This document shows, in pieces, positions 19,317-28,166 of a stretch of DNA of 64,000 bases (its first letter is position 1; each line of letters begins with the position of its first letter). Below the pieces are notes generated by a model. That model was given only the letters and a program-made list of their open reading frames with translations. It did not search any database and had not been told where the DNA came from. The translations under genes and the position numbers were made by a program. The stretch comes from Agromyces sp. Leaf222 (GTDB lineage Bacteria; Actinomycetota; Actinomycetes; Actinomycetales; Microbacteriaceae): positions 2,288,605 through 2,352,604 of the forward strand of contig NZ_LMKQ01000001.1 in the NCBI RefSeq assembly GCF_001421565.1, read 5' to 3'.

Positions 19317-19384
19317 GATGGAAGGGTGGCACCATCGTGCGCCGCGGCGCCTCCGCCGCGCATCCCCGATTCCATCTGATGGAA
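19317..19384. promoter_or_regulatory. Candidate IclR-type operator cluster upstream of pobA
   Basis: A 15-bp perfect palindrome, TTCCATC-T-GATGGAA, lies at 19370-19384, and a third identical half-site GATGGAA at 19317-19323, 47 bp away. All lie between the pobA start (19297) and the IclR stop. A palindrome plus an extra half-site is the layout reported for PcaU/PobR operators of the IclR family. The distal half-site would overlap the pobA promoter or leader. Binding by the adjacent IclR protein is inferred. Confidence 0.55.
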
Positions 19385-19424
19385 GCCGCCGGAGTCGTCC
19401 TCGGCCCCCGACGGCGTCGATCGC

Positions 19425-20177
19425 CTACGGGCGGTACCCGAGTGCCGCCGAGATGCCCCGGCCCGCGATGCGCACGCCGAGCAGGAACTGCGGCTCCTCG
19501 CGCCGCTCGACGTGCGCGATGATCGAGACGGCCGCGACCACGTCGCCGGTGGCGTCCCGGATCGGAGCCGCGACCGAGAACGCGCCCTTGGTGAGCGCCT
19601 CGACGGAGGTCGCGACCCCCGTCGTGCGGATGCGCGACATCCGCTCGCGCAGTGCCGCCTCCTCGACGATCGTGCCCGGCAGGAACCGGCGCGGACCCGC
19701 GGCGATGACGTCCTCGAAGACGCCGGGCGGCGCGAACGCGAGCAGCGCCTGTCCGACCCCGGTCGCATGCAGCGGCAGCCGTGAGCCGACCTCGGTGATC
19801 GACGGCACCGCGTTCGCCCCCGACATCCGCTCGAGGTAGACCGCCCCGAGCCCCTCGCGCACCGCGAGGTGCACGTGCTCCCCGGTCGACTCGAAGAGGT
19901 CCTCGAGGTACGGCTTGGCCGCGATGCGGAGCCGGCGCGACGAGGGCTGGCGAACCGCCAGCCGCCAGAGCTTGATGCCGACCCGGTACCGCCCGTCGCC
20001 CGAGCGCGTGATGCCGCCCCACTCGACCCACTCGCCGAGCAGGCGATGGGCGGTCGACAACGGCAGTCGAGCGCGCTCGGCGATCTCGCTGAGCGTCAGC
20101 TCGTCGCCGCGCTCGAACGCGTCGGCGATCGCGAACAGCTTCTCGGCGACCCGGCGGTCGTCGTCACCGCGGGGCAT
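19425..20177 (-). CDS. IclR-family regulator (PobR/PcaR-like)
   Basis: A 250-residue IclR protein with winged HTH 'LTLSEIAERARLPLSTAHRLL' at about residues 22-45 and a GAF-like effector domain ('AVREGLGAVYLERMSG', 'LPLHATGVGQALLAF'). IclR proteins of this kind commonly control pob and pca genes in response to 4-hydroxybenzoate, protocatechuate or beta-ketoadipate. It is on the same strand as, and just upstream of, pobA, with the GATGGAA dyad between them. ATG at 20177 (or 20189) lies within the end of the LysR gene, so the two regulators may be co-transcribed. Confidence 0.85.
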   Translation of the reverse strand: MPRGDDDRRVAEKLFAIADAFERGDELTLSEIAERARLPLSTAHRLLGEWVEWGGITRSGDGRYRVGIKLWRLAVRQPSSRRLRIAAKPYLEDLFESTGEHVHLAVREGLGAVYLERMSGANAVPSITEVGSRLPLHATGVGQALLAFAPPGVFEDVIAAGPRRFLPGTIVEEAALRERMSRIRTTGVATSVEALTKGAFSVAAPIRDATGDVVAAVSIIAHVERREEPQFLLGVRIAGRGISAALGYRP

Positions 20178-21120
20178 GCGCGACGCCATCCGGCTCGCCC
20201 GTCGCCGCGAGTGCGGCCCCGGCCTCGGCGAACAGCCCCCGCATCCACTCGTGCTCGGGGTCGCGGCGATGCACCGGATGCCACCAGAGGGCGTTGTGGA
20301 TCTCGGTCGCCTCGAACGGGGGCTCGAGCACACGGAGCCCTGGCATCGCGCGCACGTGATCGGCGAGGCCGGCCTGCACCAGACCGAGCCGACGCGTGCC
20401 GGCGACGAATCCGGGCAGGCTGAGGAAGCTCTCGACGACGACCTCGACGCGAGGCTCGATACCGAGTTGCTGGATCTGCCGGGTGGCCGAGGTGAAGGCC
20501 GACCTCGACTGGTAGGTGAAGACCCACGGCAACGCGGCGAGGTCGTCCATGCTCAGCGGGTGGTCGGCGGCCGGGTTGTCGTCGGCCGCGACGATGACCC
20601 AGCCGTCGGTCCAGAGGTCGGTGTACGGCAGCCCGTCGAGGAAGCCGTGCGGCATGAGCATGCCGTCGGCGCTGCGCAACCTGGTCGCCGCGTCGTCGAC
20701 GATCTGCGGGTTGTGCAGCAGGAACCGGAAGCGGACGCCGGGCGCCCGCTCGGCGGCCAGGATGGAGACCCTCCGTCCGATCGTCGCGAATGCGTAGTCG
20801 GACCCGTAGACGGCGAACTCCCTCGTCGACTCGCTCGGGTCCCATTCGGCCTGCGATTCGAACACGCGGCGAGCGGCGTCGAGCGCCGAGCCGGTGTGTT
20901 CCGCGAGGCGGGACGCGAGCGGCGTGAGCTCGTAGGTGTTGCCCTGCCGGGCGAGGATCGGATCGTTGAAGTGGGCGCGGAGCCTCGCGAGCGAGGCGCT
21001 GAGCGCCGGCTGGCTGAGCCGAAGACGCTCGGCGGCGCGGGTGACGCTGCGTTCGGTGAGCAGTGCATCGAGCGAGACCAGAAGGTTCAGGTCGAGGCGC
21101 GAGAGGGAGCGATCGGACAC
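20164..21120 (-). CDS. LysR-family regulator (NodD-like branch)
   Basis: A 318-residue LysR regulator beginning 'LSRLDLNLLVSLDALLTERS' with HTH 'SVTRAAERLRLSQPALSASL' and a C-terminal inducer domain. The 'RLDLNLLVxLDALL' start is typical of the NodD/PcaQ-like group. The start is GTG at 21120. It sits between the pob-pca operon and the second aromatic cluster and could serve either. It is paralogous to the LysR gene at 43227. Confidence 0.85.
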   Translation of the reverse strand: MSDRSLSRLDLNLLVSLDALLTERSVTRAAERLRLSQPALSASLARLRAHFNDPILARQGNTYELTPLASRLAEHTGSALDAARRVFESQAEWDPSESTREFAVYGSDYAFATIGRRVSILAAERAPGVRFRFLLHNPQIVDDAATRLRSADGMLMPHGFLDGLPYTDLWTDGWVIVAADDNPAADHPLSMDDLAALPWVFTYQSRSAFTSATRQIQQLGIEPRVEVVVESFLSLPGFVAGTRRLGLVQAGLADHVRAMPGLRVLEPPFEATEIHNALWWHPVHRRDPEHEWMRGLFAEAGAALAATGEPDGVAHAPR

Positions 21121-21231
21121 GGCATCGTGCTTTCGGATCGGGAGGAACGGGCTGTTCGGGATCCGAGCTTATCAATCGACACGATGTCAGGCCCGGAGCG
21201 GATCGGACTCGTCGATGACGACGAACGACGA

Positions 21232-21270
21232 CGCCCGGCATCCGCACCGAGGCGATGCGAATGCCGGGCG
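21232..21270 (-). terminator. Terminator hairpin after MFS carrier
   Basis: CGCCCGGCAT (21232-21241) pairs with ATGCCGGGCG (21261-21270), and an inner CGCA/TGCG pairing (21243-21246 with 21256-21259) extends the stem. It is 28 bp beyond the stop of the minus-strand MFS gene and separates it from the LysR gene. Confidence 0.55.
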
Positions 21271-21297
21271 ACCGTCAGGACGGCTGCAGGCGAGGCG

Positions 21298-22530
21298 TCA
21301 GGCCGAGGCCGGCTCGCCCGTCGCGACCCGACGACGCAGCAGCACGCCGAGCAGGATCGCGACGATCGCCGCGGCGATGCCGACCACGCCGACCGCGACC
21401 GACAGGCCGCCGACCGCGGCGGCGATCCCGCCCATGATGATCGGGGTGAGGAACTGCCCGAGGTAGAACGAGGTCTGCCACCAGCCGGTCGAGCGCCCGC
21501 GCTCCTCGAACGCGATCTTCGAGAGGGCCCAGGTGACCAGGGTCGGCAGCAGCAGGCCAGAGCCCGCAGACGCGATGATCGCACCGACGATGACGGCCGG
21601 GAGGCCGCCGCCGAGCCAGATCACGAGCATGCCGATCGCCTGCAGGCCGAACGCGACGGGCAGCTGCACGCGGGGCTGCAGCTTCGCGATGCGGGCGAAC
21701 GTGAACGCACCGGCAGCCGTGGCCAGCGATGCGAGCGCGGCGACCAGGCCGATGGTGGCGGTGTCGGTCGCCGCGACGCCCGTGCCGACTACGAGGTAGC
21801 TCGCCTCGATGATGATCACGTAGAACGTGAACCCGCCGAAGAGCGTCACCACGAGGGGCGCGGCGAGCAGCCTCCACGGCACGCGCACCTTCTCGCCGGT
21901 CGAGACATGGGCATCGGTGCGGTCGTCGCGGCTCGGTTCCCACAGCAGGAAGATCATCGGCACGGCGATGACGAGGCTGATCGCGTACACCCAGAACGGC
22001 GTGTGCCATCCGGCGACGCCGAGGGCGCCGCCGACCACGATGAACACCGTCGCGGCCAGCGTGGTCACGACGGTCTGCAGGCCGAGGTACCTGGTGCGGC
22101 GCTTCTCCTCATGGAAGTAGTCGACGATCAGCGTCGTGCAGACGGTCATGATCGCCGCCTCGCAGACGCCGACGAGCACGCGGCTGAAGAGGATCAGCTG
22201 CAGGTCCTCGAGCCAGGCCGGGGCGGTGCCGACGAGCGCGTAGGCGAACATCGTGACCAGGAGCAGGTTCTTGCGGCCGAGGCGGTCGACGATCTGGCCG
22301 GCGAACGGCGCGAAGATCGCGATGATGAGCGCCGGGATCGCGACGATCATGGGCACGAGCACCTCGGAGCCCGGCTGGTCGCCGAACACCTCGGAGAGCT
22401 GGGGCAGGATCGGCGTGATGAGCACCGATCCGAGCACGGGCATGCAGCTGCCGGCGAGCAACAGCACCGCCTGCCAGAAACCGGCGGTGCGGGCGGCGAC
22501 GGGCTGCGTCGCCTGGCGGGTATTCGTCAT
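21298..22530 (-). CDS. MFS transporter (first of two paralogues)
   Basis: A 410-residue twelve-helix MFS protein. Visible landmarks are 'AGQIVDRLGRKNLLL' (the loop 2-3 motif) and 'LVGVCEAAIMTVCTTLIVDY'. It lies 52 bp after the aromatic-degradation genes at 22583-27902 on the same strand, so it is probably their uptake or efflux carrier. It resembles the MFS protein at 29294-30538 along its whole length, for example 'GSCMPVLGSVLITP', 'QTVVTTLAAT' and 'EVLVPMIV' shared almost exactly. The start ATG at 22530 has a GAGGAG-type site upstream. Confidence 0.87.
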   Translation of the reverse strand: MTNTRQATQPVAARTAGFWQAVLLLAGSCMPVLGSVLITPILPQLSEVFGDQPGSEVLVPMIVAIPALIIAIFAPFAGQIVDRLGRKNLLLVTMFAYALVGTAPAWLEDLQLILFSRVLVGVCEAAIMTVCTTLIVDYFHEEKRRTRYLGLQTVVTTLAATVFIVVGGALGVAGWHTPFWVYAISLVIAVPMIFLLWEPSRDDRTDAHVSTGEKVRVPWRLLAAPLVVTLFGGFTFYVIIIEASYLVVGTGVAATDTATIGLVAALASLATAAGAFTFARIAKLQPRVQLPVAFGLQAIGMLVIWLGGGLPAVIVGAIIASAGSGLLLPTLVTWALSKIAFEERGRSTGWWQTSFYLGQFLTPIIMGGIAAAVGGLSVAVGVVGIAAAIVAILLGVLLRRRVATGEPASA

Positions 22531-22582
22531 TGAATCTCCTCGAACGGTGGTGGGTTGGGGGTGGTGCGTGCGTTGGGCCTGT

Positions 22583-23629
22583 TCAGCGTGTGACGGCCGG
22601 CGCGGCGAACGCGGTGGCGACCGGCGTGGCCGGTCTGGAGCGGGGGCGGGTGCGGGCGGGTCCGATGTGCGGGGCCGGGACGGCGGCACCGACGAGGTTG
22701 CGGATCTCGCCGATGCCCTCGACGCGCATGACGACCTCGTCGCCCTCGACGAGCGGCGGCGGGAGGAGCTCGCCTGCGCGGCCCCACAGCTCGCCGAGGC
22801 ATCCGCCGTTGCCGGCCGTGCCGGAGCCGAGCACGTCGCCGGGTGCGACGCGGGAGTTGCGCGAGGCGTACGCGACGAGTTCCGCGAACGGCCAGCCCAT
22901 GTTCGAGAGCAGGTCGTGGCCGATCCGCACGCCGTTGACGAGCACCTCCATGCCGATCGGCAGGAACCCCTCGTCGTCGTGGCGGTCGGCGAACTCGTCG
23001 GCGGTGACGATCCACGGGCCGAGGGTCGTGGCGAAGTCCTTGCCCTTGCACGGGCCGAGCCGCACCTTCATCTCTCGGCCCTGGATGTCGCGGGCCGACC
23101 AGTCGTTGAAGATCGTGTAGCCGAAGATGTGGTCGCCGGCCTCGGCGGGGTCGAGGTTCGTGCCATCGCGGGTCGTGCCGTCGCTGCCGTGGACTCCCCC
23201 GATAACGGCGGCGACCTCGAGCTCGAAGTCGAGCCGCTCGGTCTGCGGCGGCCGCACCGTGTCGCCGGTGGCGATGAGCGAGTGCGGATTCGTGAAGTAG
23301 AAGGTCGGGAACTCGTACCATTCGGCATCCACGCCCTGCCCGCCGGACACCGAGCGCACGACGCCCTCGACGTGCTCCTCGAATGCGACGAAGTCGCGGA
23401 CGCTCGGCGGTACGACCGGCGGCAGGAGCCGCACGTCCGCAAGCGGGAGACGCCTCGCCGGTTCGGACTCGGCGGCACCGGCCGCGGCATCCGCGATCCA
23501 CGGAACCTCGGCGAGGCCCATGTGCAGCACGTCGGCGACCGTGAGCTGATCTGGGAATCGCACGACCTGATCGCCGACGACGAACCCCTCGCCGACGGTG
23601 CCGTCGTGCTCCCAACGGGCGATCCTCAT
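22583..23629 (-). CDS. Fumarylacetoacetate hydrolase-family protein (first)
   Basis: A 348-residue FAH-fold protein. 'LDFELEVAAVIGG' carries the Glu-x-Glu metal ligands, and 'GYTIFNDWSARDIQGREMK' and 'GKDFATTLGPW' are core FAH motifs. The last 30 residues are Pro/Arg-rich and not part of the fold. FAH enzymes hydrolyse, decarboxylate or isomerise ring-cleavage products using Mg or Ca. The ATG at 23629 overlaps the amidohydrolase stop by 4 bp. In this cluster it probably acts after extradiol cleavage; its exact reaction cannot be told from sequence. Confidence 0.85.
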   Translation of the reverse strand: MRIARWEHDGTVGEGFVVGDQVVRFPDQLTVADVLHMGLAEVPWIADAAAGAAESEPARRLPLADVRLLPPVVPPSVRDFVAFEEHVEGVVRSVSGGQGVDAEWYEFPTFYFTNPHSLIATGDTVRPPQTERLDFELEVAAVIGGVHGSDGTTRDGTNLDPAEAGDHIFGYTIFNDWSARDIQGREMKVRLGPCKGKDFATTLGPWIVTADEFADRHDDEGFLPIGMEVLVNGVRIGHDLLSNMGWPFAELVAYASRNSRVAPGDVLGSGTAGNGGCLGELWGRAGELLPPPLVEGDEVVMRVEGIGEIRNLVGAAVPAPHIGPARTRPRSRPATPVATAFAAPAVTR

Positions 23630-24654
23630 CGGGTCACCGCCCGGTCCAGGGCCGGGATGAGCGACCGGATGTTGCCGGACAGGATCCCCTGCTCGGTCGA
23701 CGCGTCGAGTCCCGCCTCGCGGACGCTCGCGACGGGATCTTCGACGCCCATGTCGAACGGGAAGTCGCTGCCGAGCACGACCCGGTCGGCCCCGGCCGCG
23801 TCCACGAGGATGCGGAGGCCCGTCGCATCGTGCACGAGCGAGTCGAACCAGAGTCGTCGCAGGTAGCTCGACGGCAGCTCGCGGCATCCGTGCACCTCGG
23901 GCCGGGCCCGCCACGCGTGGTCGCTGCGGCCGATGTACGCGGGCAGGTATCCGCCGCCGTGCGCGGCCACGATCCGCAGGCGCGGATGCCGGTCGAGCAC
24001 GCCCGAGAAGATCAGATGCGAGAGCGCGACCGCGTTCTCGGTGGGCTGGCCGACCGTGTTGGCGAGGTAGTAGCGGTCGAGCCGCTCGTCGAGCGTGCAG
24101 CCGAACGGGTGCAGGAAGACGACCGCGTCGAGCTCCTCCGCCCGCGACCAGAACGGCTCCAGCCGCTCGTCGGACAGCTCGACGTCGCCGGCGCCCGACG
24201 AGATCTCGACGCCGACGAGTCCGAGGTCGAGCACGGCGTACTCGAGCGCACCGACGAGCAGCGACGGATGCTGCAACGGCACGAGTCCGAGCCCGAGGAG
24301 GCGCTCGGGCGCGGAGGCCACGAGCTCGGCGGTCGCCAGCGACGCCGCCCGCGCGACCCGATCGGCGAGCTCGGCATCCGCCCACGGGTAGTAGTGGGAG
24401 GGCGACGGCGAGACGACCTGCACGTCGACGCCCGTGGCGTCCATCGCGGCGAGACGGGCCCCGAGATCGGTCAGCTTCGCGAATCGCTCGCGGATCATCG
24501 CACCGGATGCGGCCTGCGATTCGGGTCCGTTGCGCCGGGTCTCGAGGTCGGCCGCGGCCGCGAATCCCTCTGGGTCACCGGCCTGCACGACGGCCTGCAG
24601 CGCCGGCAGCAGCACGTGCGCGTGCACGTCGACGACGGGATCGTTCGCGCTCAT
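23626..24654 (-). CDS. Amidohydrolase-family decarboxylase/hydrolase (ACMSD-like)
   Basis: A 342-residue amidohydrolase-2 type protein with the N-terminal metal motif 'VDVHAHVLLP', a central His in 'VVFLHPFGCT', 'RIVAAHGGGYLPAY' and the C-terminal Asp in 'VVLGSDFPFDMG'. This group includes aminocarboxymuconate-semialdehyde decarboxylase and resorcylate decarboxylases, all acting on aromatic acids or ring-cleavage products. The start ATG at 24654 overlaps the monooxygenase stop by 4 bp, placing it in one operon. A decarboxylase role is an inference from family and context. Confidence 0.83.
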   Translation of the reverse strand: MSANDPVVDVHAHVLLPALQAVVQAGDPEGFAAAADLETRRNGPESQAASGAMIRERFAKLTDLGARLAAMDATGVDVQVVSPSPSHYYPWADAELADRVARAASLATAELVASAPERLLGLGLVPLQHPSLLVGALEYAVLDLGLVGVEISSGAGDVELSDERLEPFWSRAEELDAVVFLHPFGCTLDERLDRYYLANTVGQPTENAVALSHLIFSGVLDRHPRLRIVAAHGGGYLPAYIGRSDHAWRARPEVHGCRELPSSYLRRLWFDSLVHDATGLRILVDAAGADRVVLGSDFPFDMGVEDPVASVREAGLDASTEQGILSGNIRSLIPALDRAVTR

Positions 24655-25784
24655 GCCGGCTCGCTCACGAGGGAGCCGATGCGGTACATGAGGCCCGGCA
24701 CGTCGGCGTCGCGATCGTGCTCGAGCATCCACTGCCCCACCTGCACGGATGCGTCGACGACGGCCTTGGCGCGCGGCAGCCGTCGGGCGTGGAACTCGGC
24801 CCACAGCGCGGCGTCGACGGCATCACGATCCAGGAGCAGCTCGGCGAGCACGAGGGCGTCCTCCGCTGCCTGCGCGGCACCCTGGGCGATCGTGGGCGGG
24901 CAGCTGTGGGCGGCGTCGCCGATGATGACCACACGACCGCGGTTCCAGGCATCCGGCACGAGATGAGCGGTGAACCAGGTGTAGTTCACGCGAGCGGATG
25001 CGGTCAGCGAGGATCGGATCTCATTCCACGGCCCGCCGTACCCCTGCGACAGGTCGCGCATGAGTTCGATGCGCTCGTTCTCATCGAGGTCGCCGTGGTC
25101 CTGCGCCGCCTCGACGAGGTAGGCGTACATCGTGTCCTCGCCGGTCGGGCAGTAGCCGGCGATGAAGGCGGGGCCGCCGTAGTAGAGGTCGGTGTGCGTG
25201 ACCGAATCGGGGCGGGGCACGAACGCGCGCCAGATGCCCATGCCGGTCCGGTGGGGCTGGGTCTGGATGCCGAGCATCGACCGGATCGTCGAGTGCAGGC
25301 CGTCGGCGCCGATCAGCAGGTCGTATCGACCGGTGCTGCCGTCGGAGAGCGCGACGTCGACGCCGTCGTCGTCCTGCTCGAACGAGGTGACGGTCGCCCC
25401 GAGGTGGATGCCCGCCCCGACCTCACGGGCGCGTTCGGTCAGGATACGGGCGAGGTCCGGTCGGTACATGCCCGCGGTGGCCGGGAAGTCGTCGCCGCCG
25501 GTGCGCTGGTCGGGGATCTGCGCGAGCACCGGGGCCTCGGGTCCGGGCGCGCGGATGCCGAGCACGTCGAACGAGTAGGACTCCTCCTGCACGGCGGGCC
25601 AGATGCCGAGACGGCCGAAGATGCGCAGGGCGTTGCCCTGCAACGTGATGCCGGAGCCGAGCGCCCCCGGGTCGGGCTTCTGCTCGAACACGTCGACGTG
25701 CACGCCACCCTCGGCGAGGAGGATCGCGGCGGCGATGCCGGCGACCCCTCCCCCGGCGATGGCGACTCGAGAGACTGCGGTCAT
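24651..25784 (-). CDS. FAD-dependent aromatic monooxygenase (salicylate hydroxylase-like)
   Basis: A 377-residue class A flavoprotein: FAD motif 'VAIAGGGVAGIAAAILLAEG', DG motif 'LLIGADGLHSTIRSM', GD motif 'RVVIIGDAAHSCPPTIAQG'. It probably hydroxylates an aromatic acid so that the ring can be opened by the extradiol dioxygenase encoded at 28167. Two ATG codons are adjacent; the second (25784) lies 6 bp after AAGGAG and is preferred. A 97-bp gap separates it from the upstream cyclase gene; the downstream amidohydrolase is coupled by a 4-bp overlap. The substrate is unknown. Confidence 0.87.
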   Translation of the reverse strand: MTAVSRVAIAGGGVAGIAAAILLAEGGVHVDVFEQKPDPGALGSGITLQGNALRIFGRLGIWPAVQEESYSFDVLGIRAPGPEAPVLAQIPDQRTGGDDFPATAGMYRPDLARILTERAREVGAGIHLGATVTSFEQDDDGVDVALSDGSTGRYDLLIGADGLHSTIRSMLGIQTQPHRTGMGIWRAFVPRPDSVTHTDLYYGGPAFIAGYCPTGEDTMYAYLVEAAQDHGDLDENERIELMRDLSQGYGGPWNEIRSSLTASARVNYTWFTAHLVPDAWNRGRVVIIGDAAHSCPPTIAQGAAQAAEDALVLAELLLDRDAVDAALWAEFHARRLPRAKAVVDASVQVGQWMLEHDRDADVPGLMYRIGSLVSEPA

Positions 25785-25881
25785 CATTGACTCCTTGTGG
25801 TTCTGCGGTGGTGCTCGGTCGTGCTGCGGGTTGGTGCGCGGGCGGCGCGGGCCGTGCGCGGTCGGGCGGGGGTTGTGCGGA

Positions 25882-26913
25882 CTACTTGAGGGCGATGGGG
25901 TTCACGGGCGATCCGACCGCGCCGGTGATCGGCAGCGGCGGGGCGGTGAGGAGGAACTCGTAGCGGCCGTCGGCGGCGCAGTCCTCGGCGAGGGCGTCGA
26001 GGTCCCACATCTCCCCCACGGTCAGGCCGATGTTCGGGATCACGATCTGGTGGAGCGGCTGGAACGCCTCGTCGAACTCGTTGGGCCGCACCTCGAACCC
26101 CCACGTGTCGGTCGCGACGGCGGCCACTTCGGTGCGGTGGATCCAGCCGGCGGTCGTGAACGAGAGCCCGGCGCTCGGGCCTCCGGCGTAGCCGTTCCAC
26201 CCCTCCCGCCGTGCGCGGGTGTAGCGACCGGTGCGCACGAGCAGGAGGTCGCCGCGGCCGACGCGAGACGTCGGTCCCTGCGCGGCGATGCACGCCTCCA
26301 GGTCGTCGACGGTGATCGCATAGCCGTCGGGCAGCTCGTCGGTGCCCGGCCCGCCCAGTCGCGGCCCGAGGAATCGGCCCACGTCGAGCAGCACGCCGCG
26401 GCCGACGATGGCGGATGCCGCGTGCTCGATGCCCGTGACGAGGTCGCCCTCGCTCGTGACCACCCGGCCGGCCGGGCGGCCGTTCCAGGCCACGCCGCGA
26501 TCGAAGATGTGGCCGAGGCCGTCCCACTGGGTCGAGCACTGCAGCGGCATCGCGATGACGTCGTCCGCGCCGCCGAGACCGTGCGGGAACCCCTGGCCGA
26601 CGAACTCGGCATCGGTGCCCGTGTCGAGCATGGTGTGCACGGGGTTCGTGCGGCGGCGCCATCCCTGCTGCGGGCCGTTCATGTCGAACGGCTGCGACAG
26701 AGAGAAGGATGCCCCGCGCTGCACGAGTGCGGCGGCCCGGGCCCTGGCATCGTCGTCGATGAAGTTGAGGGTGCCGAGACGGTCGTCCTCGCCCCATCGA
26801 CCCCAGTTGCGGTAGGCCTCGGCGGCCGCCGCGATGTGCGTCAAGGGCTCGCCGCGGTCCAGCTCGGCCGGGTCCTCGGTGAGCGCACGCGGGTTCCCGG
26901 TGGTCGTGCTCAT
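25882..26913 (-). CDS. Cyclase-family hydrolase (kynurenine formamidase-like fold)
   Basis: A 343-residue protein of the putative cyclase family (Pfam cyclase). 'LQCSTQWDGLGHIF' replaces the classic HxGTHxD metal motif, as in the larger members of this family, and 'ERGDLLLVRTG'-type core sequence is present ('VGRGDLLLVRTGRYT'). Relatives hydrolyse amides or lactones, often in aromatic degradation clusters. The ATG at 26913 overlaps the stop of the second FAH gene by 4 bp. The natural substrate is unknown. Confidence 0.82.
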   Translation of the reverse strand: MSTTTGNPRALTEDPAELDRGEPLTHIAAAAEAYRNWGRWGEDDRLGTLNFIDDDARARAAALVQRGASFSLSQPFDMNGPQQGWRRRTNPVHTMLDTGTDAEFVGQGFPHGLGGADDVIAMPLQCSTQWDGLGHIFDRGVAWNGRPAGRVVTSEGDLVTGIEHAASAIVGRGVLLDVGRFLGPRLGGPGTDELPDGYAITVDDLEACIAAQGPTSRVGRGDLLLVRTGRYTRARREGWNGYAGGPSAGLSFTTAGWIHRTEVAAVATDTWGFEVRPNEFDEAFQPLHQIVIPNIGLTVGEMWDLDALAEDCAADGRYEFLLTAPPLPITGAVGSPVNPIALK

Positions 26914-27902
26914 GCCGGCACCCGTGCTGCTGCGGTACGCACGACCTGCGATCCGAGGCCCTCGATCGTGCCGACCATCACGTCGCCGTCGCGCAGCATC
27001 CGCCCGTGGACGACGCCGTTGCCGGCGGGGCTGCCGGTCAGGAGCAGGTCGCCCGGCAGGAGCGGCATCGTCTCGGATGCGGCGGCGATGAGCGCGGGGA
27101 TGCCGAAGAGGAGGTCGGAGGTCTCGGCATCCTGCATCGTCTCGCCGTTGACGGTGAGCGTGAGGTGCAGGGTGCCGGGGTCGGCGACGTGGCGTGCCGG
27201 GACCAGGAACGGACCGGTCGGCAGGAAGCCGGGCGCGTTCTTGGCCCGGTACCAGTCGGTGCCGATGTCTTTCATGTCCTGGCGGAACACGAGGTCGCGC
27301 GTCGTGACGTCGTTGACGATCGTGTAGCCGGCGACGTGCTCGAGCGCGTCCTCACGGGCGACGCGGAACGCCGGCGCGCCGATGACGACCGCGAGCTCGA
27401 GTTCCCAGTCGTGCTGGTCGCTGTAGGCGGGCAGTTCGAGGATCTCGTCTGCGCCGACCACGCATGCGGGCAGGCCGATGAAGAAGTACGGGATGCCCTC
27501 GCGTGCCCGGCGGTCCATGAGGTCGGCCGCCCACTCGCGCAGCTCCTCGATGGGGCGCGGGTCCTGCTTCGCGCGGCCGGCGACGACCAGGTCGATGACG
27601 TGCGTGCGGTAGTTCGCACCGGTCTGGAGCACCTGGCGGGGCTCGACGGGGGCGAGCAGGGTGACGCTCCCGAGCGGGACCCACGAGGCATCCGTGCTGC
27701 CGTCGGCGGTCGTGGCGAGCACGGCCAGTCGGTCCCATGCGGCATCGCCCTGCGCGAGGAAGTCATTGAGGGAGGGTGCGCCGAGCTCCGATGAGGAGAG
27801 CGGGCGGATGCGATCGCCGACGACGAGTCCGGGCACGGGGCCGGTGTCGGATGCGAATCGGGCGAGCGCGAAGGGGGCGGTCAGGCCTGACGACGTCGTC
27901 AC
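26910..27902 (-). CDS. Fumarylacetoacetate hydrolase-family protein (second)
   Basis: A 330-residue FAH-fold protein with 'WELELAVVIGAPAF' (metal-binding Glu-x-Glu), 'AGYTIVNDVTTRDL' and a C-terminal 'LLPGDLLLTGSPAGNG'. It is only distantly similar to the FAH gene at 22583, so the two probably act on different steps. GTG at 27902 is the best start: GGAGA lies 7 bp upstream, while the in-frame ATG codons further out have none. It is the first gene of the minus-strand operon running to 22583 and is divergent from the dioxygenase at 28167. Confidence 0.85.
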   Translation of the reverse strand: MTTSSGLTAPFALARFASDTGPVPGLVVGDRIRPLSSSELGAPSLNDFLAQGDAAWDRLAVLATTADGSTDASWVPLGSVTLLAPVEPRQVLQTGANYRTHVIDLVVAGRAKQDPRPIEELREWAADLMDRRAREGIPYFFIGLPACVVGADEILELPAYSDQHDWELELAVVIGAPAFRVAREDALEHVAGYTIVNDVTTRDLVFRQDMKDIGTDWYRAKNAPGFLPTGPFLVPARHVADPGTLHLTLTVNGETMQDAETSDLLFGIPALIAAASETMPLLPGDLLLTGSPAGNGVVHGRMLRDGDVMVGTIEGLGSQVVRTAAARVPA

Positions 27903-28166
27903 GTGTGGATCTCCGTTCGCCGGATGCTTCGGTGCATCCGGTGTGCTCGATCCAATAGCGTCTGCGCGCATCAGCAAAGCGGAGATCACTGATACGTCGC
28001 ATCACTCCGCCTGATAGTCGCGTCGCTGGCGGGTGTCCAGCTGGAGTATCAATGCCGTCGATGCGTGGTATCCGCAGATTCACCTTCCCGGATACCTCGA
28101 TGCCACGCAGTGTGGTCGTGTGGCGCCCCGCGCGCTCGACCCAACCGAACGACCGAAGGATCAACG
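27903..28166. promoter_or_regulatory. Divergent control region with several dyads
   Basis: This 264-bp gap between the second FAH gene and the dioxygenase holds three inverted repeats: CCGGATGC/GCATCCGG at 27920-27927 and 27934-27941 in the FAH leader; GGTATCCG/CGGATACC at 28067-28074 and 28089-28096; and TCCAGCTGGA at 28036-28045. CTGATA-GTCGC-like copies also occur near 27990 and 28012. No regulator gene is adjacent. The second dyad, 71-100 bp before the dioxygenase ATG, is the best operator candidate. Confidence 0.45.

Noticed and set aside
19915..22533. Very long plus-strand open frame (872 codons) opposite the IclR, LysR and MFS genes
   Set aside because: It is Arg/Glu/Asp-rich low-complexity shadow translation of GC-rich genes on the other strand; the minus-strand proteins have clear domains and motifs.
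28067..28163. N-terminal extension of the extradiol dioxygenase to an upstream start at 28065
   Set aside because: The extension is Arg/Pro-rich, precedes the AAGGA site and does not resemble the VOC fold; ATG at 28167 is well supported.
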